Shown in pieces: positions 1 to 6,710 of a stretch of DNA of 8,672 nt. The stretch covers positions 7,130-15,801 of the forward strand of contig JALVSV010000214.1 of assembly GCA_027024125.1 (NCBI GenBank), given 5' to 3'. The notes below the pieces were generated by a model that saw only the letters and a program-made list of their open reading frames with translations, did not search any database and had not been told where the DNA came from. The stretch comes from Methylothermaceae bacterium (lineage in GTDB: Bacteria > Pseudomonadota > Gammaproteobacteria > Methylococcales > Methylothermaceae). Made by a program: the position numbers and the translations under genes. Numbering within the stretch: position 1 is the stretch's first letter; every line of letters starts with the position of its first letter.

Positions 1-486
1 CGATGGAGCCTGGTGTGCAGCCCAACGGGCCAGTGTTTTCCCCCAGTAAAGGCGGAGGTGGATTCGGATTCGCCTGCGTTCGATCTCCAGTGCTTCAGCT
101 TTGTTTTTGCTTGTGATTTGCTTACTTTGTGCCTCAAGCAGCTTTTCCTGACGCACGTTGTCTGCAAGCTGTTGTAAGCGTGACTTTGATTTCGATGCAA
201 TGGCCAACAGAAGCCTGGCGGTTTCCAGCTCTGCAGACAACTGTTGCAGTTGAGCGGCCATGTCGAGCAGGGGCAAGGGGTCGATGACCTCGGCAGGGAT
301 GGGTCTGGCAGGAACAGGACGGACAGGTTTCAGACGGCTGGTACGAATGTCTGCCAGCCGTTGCTGCTCAGGCGACAGGACCACCAGGAACTGGTCGATA
401 TCCTCTTCGTGCCTTTCCTCACACCAAGAGAAGGCGGGCAACAGACAGCAGGACATCATTGCCAGGGACAGCAAACGAGTGAACAT
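1..486 (-). CDS. Exported periplasmic-adaptor-like protein, N-terminal part (partial)
   Basis: This minus-strand frame is open from an ATG at 486 to the window edge (162 codons, no stop), so the C-terminus lies outside. An in-frame stop at 523-525 and no other start between them fix the ATG. Residues 1-20 look like a Sec signal peptide: Arg4, a hydrophobic stretch, and a plausible cleavage after Ala-Phe-Ser20. Residues 36-52 (VLSPEQQRLADIRTSRL) resemble the opening of membrane-fusion proteins of RND-type efflux pumps as I remember them. A Pro-rich linker follows, then DPLPLLD at 69-75 and a long Gln/Glu/Lys/Ala-rich helical region (about 76-140) that could form the adaptor's helical hairpin. 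The family call is inference from N-terminal resemblance; a generic secreted coiled-coil protein is the alternative. The Shine-Dalgarno sequence is weak. The gene is divergent from the lipoyl carrier gene. Confidence 0.7.
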   Translation of the reverse strand, partial: MFTRLLSLAMMSCCLLPAFSWCEERHEEDIDQFLVVLSPEQQRLADIRTSRLKPVRPVPARPIPAEVIDPLPLLDMAAQLQQLSAELETARLLLAIASKSKSRLQQLADNVRQEKLLEAQSKQITSKNKAEALEIERRRIRIHLRLYWGKTLARWAAHQAPS

Positions 487-596
487 GGACTCAACTGAGA
501 TGGTTTGGATCGTGCCGGAATATCAAGGTCATGAATTTACCGGCCGAGGCTCTGCATTGCAAGGCGCAGTCCTTCCCACCCAGGGCTCCGTCATCT

Positions 597-714
597 ATTC
601 AAGCCGGGACAGGTGGTCTGCTTCGAAAAACGCCGTGAATACTTCCTTGTAGGCTCCACGCCGGCCTTCCTGCCGGCGAGGCTTTCGAAACAGACCACCT
701 GCCCCTTCATTCAA
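597..714. repeat. Palindromic intergenic repeat (MITE/REP-like)
   Basis: Arms at 606-628 and 683-705 are inverted repeats matching at 21 of 23 positions (core ACAGGTGGTCTG / CAGACCACCTG, then TTCGAAA). Nested between them is a perfect 7-bp GC-rich hairpin, 659-665 with 672-678 (CGCCGGC / GCCGGCG), with a 6-nt loop. The same hexamer, ATTCAA, flanks the arms directly at 597-602 and 709-714, each three bases from an arm, which would fit a target-site duplication. There is no transposase frame inside. It lies between divergent promoters, so it is not the terminator of either neighbouring gene. A non-autonomous mobile repeat (MITE) or REP-type dispersed repeat is the best reading; this single copy cannot prove mobility. 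Confidence 0.7.
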
Positions 715-764
715 TCCTTTACGTGTTTAAATGACGTGGTCCTGCCTTCCCACCATCCTTGACT

Positions 765-779
765 GCGCTACAATAGCGC
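765..779 (+). promoter_or_regulatory. Possible promoter/operator of the lipoyl carrier operon
   Basis: A short dyad, GCGCT-ACAAT-AGCGC, contains a TACAAT hexamer (769-774) resembling a sigma-70 -10 element about 30 nt before the ATG at 805. A TTGACT hexamer sits at 759-764, only 4 nt away and so too close to serve as its -35. The dyad may be chance or an operator overlapping a -10. Support is weak. Confidence 0.25.
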
Positions 780-804
780 TTTTCGACTTTGATAAGGGGG
801 CGGT

Positions 805-1191
805 ATGGGCAGGGTGCCGGAACACTTGGCAGATTCTCCAACCCACCAATGGGTGTGGCTCAAGAATGATGGGACCGTGGTGGTGGGGATCACAGATCAT
901 GCCCGGGCTGAACCTGGGGATCTGGTCTATGTGGATCCACCTCAGGCAGGAAGCAATGCCAAAAGTGGAGAACCGTTCATGACCCTGGAATTGGTCAAGG
1001 CGAAGTCTGATGTTCATGCGCCCATTTCCGGAGAGGTCGTAGAAATCAATGAAAAGGTTGTTCAGGCGCTGGAAAGGATCAATCAGAATCCCTACGATGC
1101 TTGGTTGATCGGGATTCGCCCCTCGGATACAGGCGAACTTGAGCAATTATTGCACGGTGTTGATTATCGTTCATCGACAGGAGAATTCTGA
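805..1191 (+). CDS. gcvH: Glycine cleavage system H-like lipoyl carrier protein
   Basis: A 128-residue protein, the usual size for GcvH. In the glycine cleavage system the H protein carries lipoate on one lysine and shuttles the aminomethyl arm between the P, T and L proteins in the cytoplasm. The family core is visible: VGITDHA at 27-33, GDLVYVDPP at 38-46, and the lipoylation loop LELVKAKSD at 61-69 with Lys65 as the expected lipoyl lysine, followed by APISGEVVEIN at 72-82. The start is supported by AAGGGGG at 794-800, 4 nt before the ATG. It opens the plus-strand run; its stop overlaps the dgkA start by one base (TGATG), implying translational coupling. No gcvT or gcvP is in the window. 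It could therefore be the ordinary H protein encoded away from its partners, or a GcvH-like carrier with another role, such as lipoyl relay or an LbpA-type protein. Confidence 0.9.
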   Translation: MGRVPEHLADSPTHQWVWLKNDGTVVVGITDHARAEPGDLVYVDPPQAGSNAKSGEPFMTLELVKAKSDVHAPISGEVVEINEKVVQALERINQNPYDAWLIGIRPSDTGELEQLLHGVDYRSSTGEF

Positions 1192-1565
1192 TGGGGCAAA
1201 AGGGACTCAAAGGCATTCCCAGGCTCATTGCGGCTTTCGGCAATTCGCTCTCGGGTATGAAAGTGTGCTGGCGTGAAGAGGAGGCCTTCCGCCAGGAGAT
1301 CTACGTTTTGATGTTGGCTATCCCCATCGGGCTATGGATGGGGGGTAATGGGGTGGAAAGAGCCATGTTGATCGGCTCCATTTTGCTCATTGCCATCGTT
1401 GAAACGCTCAATTCCGCTGTGGAGGCCGTGGTGGATAGAATAGGCAGCGAGTATCATGAGCTTTCAGGATATGCCAAGGATATCGCTTCGGCCAGTGTGC
1501 TGCTGGCCAACTTTCTGGCCCTGATGGTTTGGGGGCTGATTTCATACGACAAATTCCTGGGATAA
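1191..1565 (+). CDS. dgkA: Diacylglycerol kinase (DgkA)
   Basis: A 124-residue integral inner-membrane kinase that phosphorylates diacylglycerol with ATP to phosphatidate, recycling diacylglycerol released during envelope polymer decoration. Length and sequence match E. coli DgkA closely. The signature at 70-103 includes VETLNSAVEAVVDRIG, then SEYHELSG and AKD. Glu71 and Glu78 correspond to the metal-binding/catalytic Glu69 and Glu76 of E. coli. An amphipathic N-terminal helix (about 7-30, with EEEAFRQE) precedes three hydrophobic segments at roughly 37-52, 57-72 and 99-118. The ATG overlaps the upstream stop by one base, and AGGAG at 1179-1183 lies 7 nt before it. The next gene starts 5 nt after its stop. 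Nothing appears broken. Confidence 0.97.
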   Translation: MGQKGLKGIPRLIAAFGNSLSGMKVCWREEEAFRQEIYVLMLAIPIGLWMGGNGVERAMLIGSILLIAIVETLNSAVEAVVDRIGSEYHELSGYAKDIASASVLLANFLALMVWGLISYDKFLG

Positions 1566-1570
1566 CAACA

Positions 1571-2503
1571 ATGACAGCATTGATTACAGGTTCCATGGCC
1601 TATGACACCATCATGGTGTTTCCCGATTATTTCAAGAATCATATCCTTCCCGATCAAGTTCACATTTTGAACGTCTCTTTTCTGGTGCCGGAACTGCGCC
1701 GTGAGTTTGGCGGCTGTGCGGGTAACATAGCGTACAATCTCAAGCTTCTGGAAAAGCAGCCTCTACCCATGGCCACGGTTGGTAGAGACTTTGCAAGCTA
1801 TAGGGAATGGCTTTCCCAGTGCGGTATCGATCAGCGCTATCTGAAAACCGTGGAGGACAGCTACACGGCTCAAGCCTATATCACCACCGATCTGGCTGAC
1901 AACCAGATCACCGCATTCCATCCAGGAGCCATGTCTTTTGCCCATTTGAACCAAGTGCCTCATGGGGGCGGGATAGATATTGGCATCGTGGCGCCGGATG
2001 GCCGTGACGGAATGATCCAGCATGCCGAACAATTCCATCAGGCCGGGATTCCTTTCATTTTCGATCCTGGACAGGGGACTCCCATGTTCGAAAAGGAGGA
2101 GCTGATCCGCTTTATCGAATTGGCCAGCTGGGCCATTTTCAACGATTATGAGGCCAAACTGGTCCAGGAAAAGACAGGACTGACGCCTGAGCTGATTTCT
2201 GATGACGTCGATGCAGTCGTGGTAACCAAGGGTTCGGAGGGATCGGTCATCTATATCGATCGCAAGCCCGTTCCAGTCCCCGTCGCCAAGCCTCAAAAAG
2301 TCGTCGACCCCACAGGATGCGGTGATGCTTATCGGGCTGGTGTGATCTTTGGCTTGTTGGAAGATTACGATTGGGAAACCATCGGCGCCATCGCATCGCT
2401 GATGGGGGCGATCAAGGTGGAGAGTGCGGGTACCCAGAACCACAGCTTCCTGATGGAAGAATTTCGTCAGAGATTCTTCGCCAATTATGGTTACCATTTC
2501 TGA
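1571..2503 (+). CDS. PfkB/ribokinase-family carbohydrate kinase, likely adenosine kinase
   Basis: A 310-residue cytoplasmic kinase of the ribokinase (PfkB) superfamily. It resembles, from memory, the conserved proteobacterial proteins annotated as adenosine kinase, which phosphorylate adenosine to AMP. N-terminal ALITGSMAYD (3-12) is the first strand and substrate site. GGCAGN at 47-52 is PfkB signature 1. TAFHPGAM and VAPDGRDGM lie mid-protein. DPTGCGDAYRAG starting at Asp246 is PfkB signature 2, with the anion hole and Asp252 as expected catalytic base. The ATG at 1571, 5 nt after the dgkA stop, is preferred over an upstream in-frame TTG at 1529: it begins right at the conserved strand and avoids a 37-nt overlap. 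The Shine-Dalgarno is weak (GGGA, 8 nt away), so coupling with dgkA is likely. Substrate is inferred; another ribonucleoside or sugar is possible. Confidence 0.9.
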   Translation: MTALITGSMAYDTIMVFPDYFKNHILPDQVHILNVSFLVPELRREFGGCAGNIAYNLKLLEKQPLPMATVGRDFASYREWLSQCGIDQRYLKTVEDSYTAQAYITTDLADNQITAFHPGAMSFAHLNQVPHGGGIDIGIVAPDGRDGMIQHAEQFHQAGIPFIFDPGQGTPMFEKEELIRFIELASWAIFNDYEAKLVQEKTGLTPELISDDVDAVVVTKGSEGSVIYIDRKPVPVPVAKPQKVVDPTGCGDAYRAGVIFGLLEDYDWETIGAIASLMGAIKVESAGTQNHSFLMEEFRQRFFANYGYHF

Positions 2504-2504
2504 A

Positions 2505-3299
2505 ATGGTGGCTCTCGACCGCCTGCTCGCAATCATGGCCCGACTGCGTGACCGGCAGTCGGGTTGTCCCTGGGACAGGAAACAGACATTCCAGAGCCTG
2601 ATCCCCTATACTTTGGAAGAGGCCTACGAAGTCGCCGATGCCATAGGACGTGAAGACTTCGATGATCTGTGTGACGAACTGGGAGACCTGTTGTTACAGG
2701 TCGTCTTCTACAGCCGAATTGCCCAGGAGCAGGGATTGTTTGATTTTGAACAGGTAGCAGAACGTATAAGCGACAAACTGATCCGGCGACATCCCCACGT
2801 CTTTGCCGGTGTGACCTATGCCTCTGAGGCTGAACGTAAACAGGCCTGGGAAACGATCAAGCAGAAAGAACAACGCAGCAAAGGAAAACAGCACGATACT
2901 TCGGGCATTCTCGACGATGTGCCTTCTACCCTGCCAGCCTTGCTGCAGGCAGAAAAAATCCAGAGCCGGGCCGCCCGTCACGGATTCGACTGGCCCGAGG
3001 TCGAGCCGGTATTTGCCAAGGTGGAGGAAGAACTCGAGGAATTGCGGGAAGCCTGGCAGTCGGGTGACCAGAATCATATTCGTGAAGAGGTGGGGGATCT
3101 GCTCTTTGTTGCCGTCAATTTGGCCCGTCATGTGGGTGTTCATCCCGAGACCGCCCTGCGCGAGAGCAATCTGAAATTTGCGAGTCGATTCCGTTATATG
3201 GAAAGGCGCCTGAAGCAGGAGGGCAAGACCGTCATGGAAACTCCTTTGGCCGATCTTGATGCCCTTTGGGATGAAGCCAAGCGTAGTGGCAAGGTTTGA
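2505..3299 (+). CDS. mazG: Nucleoside triphosphate pyrophosphohydrolase MazG
   Basis: A 264-residue protein, nearly the E. coli MazG length (263), hydrolysing NTPs and dNTPs to monophosphates and pyrophosphate. It is regarded as a house-cleaning enzyme for aberrant nucleotides and affects ppGpp levels in E. coli. Two MazG repeats are visible. The N-terminal one has GCPWD at about 20-24, EEAYE at 38-42 and ELGD at 58-61; the C-terminal one has EELEE at 175-179 and EVGD at 195-198. These acidic sets bind Mg2+. RRHPHVF lies between. The ATG at 2505 follows the kinase stop by one base (TGAAATG), and the protein then aligns with the E. coli N-terminus; an in-frame ATG at 2487 would add six residues and overlap the kinase gene. 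Neither has a clear Shine-Dalgarno, which suggests reinitiation after the upstream stop. Confidence 0.96.
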   Translation: MVALDRLLAIMARLRDRQSGCPWDRKQTFQSLIPYTLEEAYEVADAIGREDFDDLCDELGDLLLQVVFYSRIAQEQGLFDFEQVAERISDKLIRRHPHVFAGVTYASEAERKQAWETIKQKEQRSKGKQHDTSGILDDVPSTLPALLQAEKIQSRAARHGFDWPEVEPVFAKVEEELEELREAWQSGDQNHIREEVGDLLFVAVNLARHVGVHPETALRESNLKFASRFRYMERRLKQEGKTVMETPLADLDALWDEAKRSGKV

Positions 3300-3957
3300 A
3301 ATCCACCATGGCCATGCCTGGAATGTGACTCCCAAGGAGGCGATCAGGATCCAGCAAATGCTCCGATCCTTCGTCATCCTTGAAGACCGGCTGTCTGAGA
3401 AGATCGATTCAGTGGCCGGGGTCGATGTGGGATTCAAGCAGGGAGGTGAAGTCACCCGAGCAGCCGTGGCGGTCCTGGATTATCCGACCTTGCAACTGAA
3501 GGATCAGGCGGTGGCCGAGGTCGAAACCCGCTTTCCCTATGTGCCCGGTTTGCTTTCGTTCCGGGAGGTTCCAGCGGTGTTGGAGGCACTGCAAAAATTG
3601 CCGCAGCTTCCCAATATCCTTCTTTGCGATGGTCAGGGTATTGCCCATCCCAGACGATTCGGAATTGCCAGTCATCTTGGGGTTTTGCTGGATCACCCGA
3701 CGATTGGTGTGGGAAAGAGCCGCCTTATTGGTACTCACGATCCAGTGCCTGAGGAAAAAGGCAGTTGGGTACCATTGCTGGATCAGGGAGAGGTGATTGG
3801 TGCGGTTCTGCGCACCCGCAAGGGAGTCAAGCCGTTATATGTCTCTCCAGGTCATCGGGTGTGTCTGGAAACCGCAATTTTCTGGGTGATGTCATGTGTC
3901 ACCCGGTACAAACTTCCCGAGACCACCCGCTGGGCGCATCGATTGGCTTCCTGTTGA
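3271..3957 (+). CDS. nfi: Endonuclease V (deoxyinosine 3'-endonuclease)
   Basis: A cytoplasmic DNA repair enzyme that nicks DNA at the second phosphodiester 3' of deoxyinosine and other deaminated or distorted bases. Family motifs in order (228-residue numbering from 3271): GVDVGF with Asp52, [13 protein letters not shown] with Glu99, [12 protein letters not shown] with Asp120 and His126, and GVGKSRL with Lys149. These correspond to the metal/catalytic set known as D43, E89, D110, H116 and K139 in the Thermotoga enzyme. The C-terminal GHRV and LPETTRWAH also match E. coli Nfi. The start is uncertain: TTG 3256, ATG 3259, ATG 3271 and GTG 3286 all lie inside the end of mazG and none has a good ribosome binding site. 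3271 is a compromise that keeps the conserved N-terminal AWNVTPKEA. Overlap with mazG implies co-translation. Confidence 0.95.
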   Translation: MKPSVVARFEIHHGHAWNVTPKEAIRIQQMLRSFVILEDRLSEKIDSVAGVDVGFKQGGEVTRAAVAVLDYPTLQLKDQAVAEVETRFPYVPGLLSFREVPAVLEALQKLPQLPNILLCDGQGIAHPRRFGIASHLGVLLDHPTIGVGKSRLIGTHDPVPEEKGSWVPLLDQGEVIGAVLRTRKGVKPLYVSPGHRVCLETAIFWVMSCVTRYKLPETTRWAHRLASC

Positions 3958-4018
3958 TGGACATGAAAGCAGGAAAACTGGCAAACTCTATCTATCAACT
4001 CATCCACTTAATGCTTCC

Positions 4019-5410
4019 ATGAAAAACGATTTTCAATCTTTGGTGGATATCCACCGCCGTGAACTCATCGAACTGTGGAAAGACAGTGTGGATATTTTTG
4101 CGGTGTTGGAACCATTGTTGAAAGCCCAAGTGGACGATATCGTCACCGATTTCTACCGGCAACTGGTTGAAAATCCCCAGGCAGGTGAGTTCCTGAATTC
4201 AGACCTGATCAACCAGCGGCTTAGTCAAGGGATAACCAAGTGGATCTCTTTCACCTTTTGCGGCGCCCATTCCCAGACAGACGAAGAATTTCTTGAGTTT
4301 CAGGCTCGTCTGGGAAGAATGCACGCGGACATGGATATTCCTCTGACTTTGTTTCTGATGGGGTTGCGTGTACTCAAGGGTGAGATCATTCGGCGCATCT
4401 TGACCCTGGAAAAACAACATCAGCAACCTGCGATTCTCTATGTCGACCAATTGCTCGACCTTGTCCTGGCGATTGCCACGGAAAGCTATAACGAGGGACA
4501 TGGGAAGATATTGTCGGATCTGCAAAGAATGCGAATGAGCATTCCGCCGGAAAACCTGCAGCTGGTTTGTGAACAGATGCGTAACCGGCTATTGATGTGG
4601 TATTCCGTGCAGCTGAGTCTTCTTCATCAAGGGGTTTTCTCGTTATCTTCCGAAGGCCAACAGCTGATCTCTTTCAGCGATTCTGAAATTGGTATGTGGC
4701 TTGAGCATAAGGCTACTTTGCTGTTTCCTGAAAATGAAACTTTAGAGAAGCTGCGCCAGATCTGTGGTGAAATCGATACCTTGTTACTTCTGGTCCGGCA
4801 ATCGGACCCACAAAAGTATGTCCATACCATTTCCCAACTGGAGGAAACAGTTAAAAAAGCCGATTGGCTGCTGAGTGAATTGGGCAGGGAGGTGTCTGAG
4901 ATGGAGGGAAGGACCGATCCACTGACCCATTTGTTCAACCGGCGCCATCTCAGTACGGTGATGAATTTCCAAAATCGCAAGGTTCGCAGTACCCAGGGGC
5001 AGTTTGCCGTGATCCTGCTCGATATCGACCAGTTCAAGCCGGTCAACGATCGGTTTGGCCATGATGTTGGAGACTTGACCCTCAAAAGGATCTCCGAACT
5101 GTTGCTTGAAAATGTCCGCAGTAGCGATTTCGTTTTCCGTTACGGCGGTGAGGAATTTCTGGTATTGCTGCCTTCGGTACAGGAATCCACAGCCATGACG
5201 GTGGCTGAAAAATTGCGCCGAACCGTGGAGAACGAGGTCTTCACCTTACCTGATGGCAGTACACTCAAGTTGACCATCAGTTGTGGGATCGCTTTGAATG
5301 GAGGGGAACTGAATTACGAACGAACCATCAAGCGTGCCGATCAGGCCATGTATCAGGCGAAACGGGCTGGGCGGAATCGTTGCGTGATGGTCTCATTGCC
5401 GAGACAATAG
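4019..5410 (+). CDS. dosC: Globin-coupled heme-sensor diguanylate cyclase (DosC-like)
   Basis: A 463-residue protein, close to E. coli DosC (460) in length and sequence throughout. Residues 1-160 are a globin-type sensor: FYRQL with Tyr46 matches distal Tyr43 of DosC, and GRMHADMDIP with His102 matches the heme-ligating His98, followed by MGLRVLKGEI. Residues about 160-295 are the middle linker domain, including IGMWLEHKA. The GGDEF domain spans about 300-460: DPLTHLFNRR from Asp300, Mg-binding Asp335, active site GGEEF at 376-380, and inhibitory-site RSSD at 367-370, exactly five residues before it. It should make c-di-GMP from two GTP under control of O2 (or NO/CO) binding. ATG 4019 is preferred over an in-frame GTG at 3896, because DosC homology begins there; its Shine-Dalgarno is poor. 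It lies 61 nt after nfi. No partner phosphodiesterase (DosP) is in the window. Confidence 0.93.
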   Translation: MKNDFQSLVDIHRRELIELWKDSVDIFAVLEPLLKAQVDDIVTDFYRQLVENPQAGEFLNSDLINQRLSQGITKWISFTFCGAHSQTDEEFLEFQARLGRMHADMDIPLTLFLMGLRVLKGEIIRRILTLEKQHQQPAILYVDQLLDLVLAIATESYNEGHGKILSDLQRMRMSIPPENLQLVCEQMRNRLLMWYSVQLSLLHQGVFSLSSEGQQLISFSDSEIGMWLEHKATLLFPENETLEKLRQICGEIDTLLLLVRQSDPQKYVHTISQLEETVKKADWLLSELGREVSEMEGRTDPLTHLFNRRHLSTVMNFQNRKVRSTQGQFAVILLDIDQFKPVNDRFGHDVGDLTLKRISELLLENVRSSDFVFRYGGEEFLVLLPSVQESTAMTVAEKLRRTVENEVFTLPDGSTLKLTISCGIALNGGELNYERTIKRADQAMYQAKRAGRNRCVMVSLPRQ

Positions 5411-5419
5411 AAATTGGGA

Positions 5420-6691
5420 TCATTCCAGGCGTTGGATGATTTCGGTCAAGCGTTCTGGATAGTCCGGGGGGAAGGTCCAGATGTGGGTGCCATCTGCTTC
5501 TTCTACTGGAATCAGTCCGCGTTCGGCAGGGCGTTTGTCCAAGAGTAATTGTATCAGGATGTCGGTGCTTACCCAGGCGCTGGAATACCAGAAACTGTGA
5601 CCTCCCTTGCCAAGACCCGGAATCAGTGAGGGTTCCACCCATAAGATGTCGAAACCCATGTTGCGCGATGCCTGGGCGACCCATTGGGTCTCCTCTGGAC
5701 TGAGTTCATTCGGGTCCGGTCTGCCGGCCCTGGATCTGCCATGCCGCAGAGCAGCGAAATAAAGCACCGAGTCGTCTGGATTGACCGCGATGGTCACGTG
5801 TTCCACCAGATCGATGTAAGTGGCCAATTCGTAAAGAAAGTGTTTCAGATCCAGATCGGGGGCGGCGAAGTAGACTTCCCCCAGGCGCAGTTGTGAACGT
5901 AACTTGTCCCATTCTTTTCCCTGGGAGCTTTTGGCCAGGGTTGACAGTGCAGGGCTCAATATCTGGGCGCCGGCACTATAAGCCAACAGGTCCAGATGCC
6001 GATATTGGGCGTGTTGGCTCAGTAGACGGAGGAAGTTGACGAAAACGGGGACTGTTCGGGCCGCATTGTTCACGTCCACGGCATAATGCAACAGGCTGGC
6101 CGCTGATGGCCATGCGAAAGCCAGGATGACCGCATTGCGCCCTGTAAAATGGCGAAATTGTGCTGCATGGGCAGTGGTACGGTAAAACGTATTGTTGGCC
6201 CCATGGATGTAAACGATGAGATCTTTGAACTCGCTCGAGGCCAGCAGGTGATTGAGACGAGAGAAGAATTTCCTGGCTTCTGCAGTCAAGGAATGGGATG
6301 GTCCGTCTGGATCGATTTCTGCAATTTGATCTACCTGTATCAGTTTGATCGGAATGGGTTTCGTTCTTTTTTCAGTTGTCGAAACCCGGTGCAGTTCGGT
6401 TGCATTCAGATCTCCTTTCCCGAAACGCAGGGTTGCCACACCGAGTCGCAGTTTGCGATCGAACAAGGTCAGGTATTCTTTGCCCTTGGGTGTATTGATG
6501 CCCAGCCGGTTGGTGGCATAAAACACCTGGATGCGTGGTTGGACGCTTTTTGTTTCAGGATTGGTGCTGGTGACGAAGGGATCGACCAAACCCTTTTGCA
6601 TGGGAAGCGGTGTCGGCATCAAACTGACCTGGGTCTGGCAGCCGGATGTCAATACCAGTAATAGAATCAAAGCAAGCCGTATTGCCTTCAT
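5420..6691 (-). CDS. DUF900-like alpha/beta hydrolase, probable lipoprotein
   Basis: A 423-residue protein from ATG 6691. It begins MKAIRL, a hydrophobic core, then LTSGC with Cys18, a probable though not ideal lipobox (Thr at -3), so membrane attachment via lipid is likely. The fold resembles the DUF900 group of alpha/beta hydrolases: VFYATNR at 56-62, YIHGANNTF from Tyr161 (oxyanion strand), FAWPS at 192-196, and a nucleophile elbow AYSAG at 237-241 with Ser239, where Ala replaces the usual first Gly. APDLD at 277-281 offers an acid (Asp279 or Asp281), and GGHSFW with His365 a catalytic base. The substrate is unknown; the family is poorly characterised. An in-frame ATG at 6733 has a good AAGGA but would put 14 polar residues before the signal peptide. 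It lies 19 nt downstream of the other hydrolase gene, so the two are probably co-transcribed. Its stop is 9 nt from the dosC stop. Confidence 0.88.
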   Translation of the reverse strand: MKAIRLALILLLVLTSGCQTQVSLMPTPLPMQKGLVDPFVTSTNPETKSVQPRIQVFYATNRLGINTPKGKEYLTLFDRKLRLGVATLRFGKGDLNATELHRVSTTEKRTKPIPIKLIQVDQIAEIDPDGPSHSLTAEARKFFSRLNHLLASSEFKDLIVYIHGANNTFYRTTAHAAQFRHFTGRNAVILAFAWPSAASLLHYAVDVNNAARTVPVFVNFLRLLSQHAQYRHLDLLAYSAGAQILSPALSTLAKSSQGKEWDKLRSQLRLGEVYFAAPDLDLKHFLYELATYIDLVEHVTIAVNPDDSVLYFAALRHGRSRAGRPDPNELSPEETQWVAQASRNMGFDILWVEPSLIPGLGKGGHSFWYSSAWVSTDILIQLLLDKRPAERGLIPVEEADGTHIWTFPPDYPERLTEIIQRLE

Positions 6692-6710
6692 GTCTTGTGA
6701 AATGCACGGG

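Larger units (their letters stand above)
487..804. other. Divergent intergenic region
   Basis: These 318 bases separate the start of the minus-strand exported protein from the start of the plus-strand lipoyl carrier gene, so they should hold promoters for both. No convincing gene is present; the open frames crossing it lack ribosome binding sites and coding character. It contains the palindromic repeat at 597-714 and a possible plus-strand promoter near 765-779. I could not place a convincing -35/-10 pair for the minus-strand gene. Confidence 0.7.

Noticed and set aside
260..652. Plus-strand open frame of 130 codons
   Set aside because: It lies opposite the exported-protein gene and runs into the palindromic repeat. 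It has no recognisable product and an Arg/Ser-rich composition typical of a shadow frame.
653..682. Intrinsic terminator in the GC-rich hairpin
   Set aside because: The two flanking genes diverge, so no transcript ends here, and the hairpin is followed by only three T residues. It fits better as part of the repeat element.
759..774. TTGACT plus TACAAT as a sigma-70 promoter
   Set aside because: The hexamers are separated by 4 nt rather than about 17, so they cannot be the -35 and -10 of one promoter.
727..1146. Minus-strand open frame opposite gcvH
   Set aside because: The plus strand encodes a clear GcvH with ribosome binding site and lipoyl motif; this is its antisense shadow.
1763..2536. 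Minus-strand 257-codon frame
   Set aside because: It is opposite the PfkB-family kinase, whose signatures are unmistakable. The antisense product shows no family features.
2694..3455. Minus-strand 253-codon frame
   Set aside because: It is opposite mazG and the start of nfi, and looks like an antisense shadow.
4627..5085. Minus-strand 152-codon frame
   Set aside because: It is opposite the middle and GGDEF parts of the cyclase; Ser-rich shadow translation without motifs.
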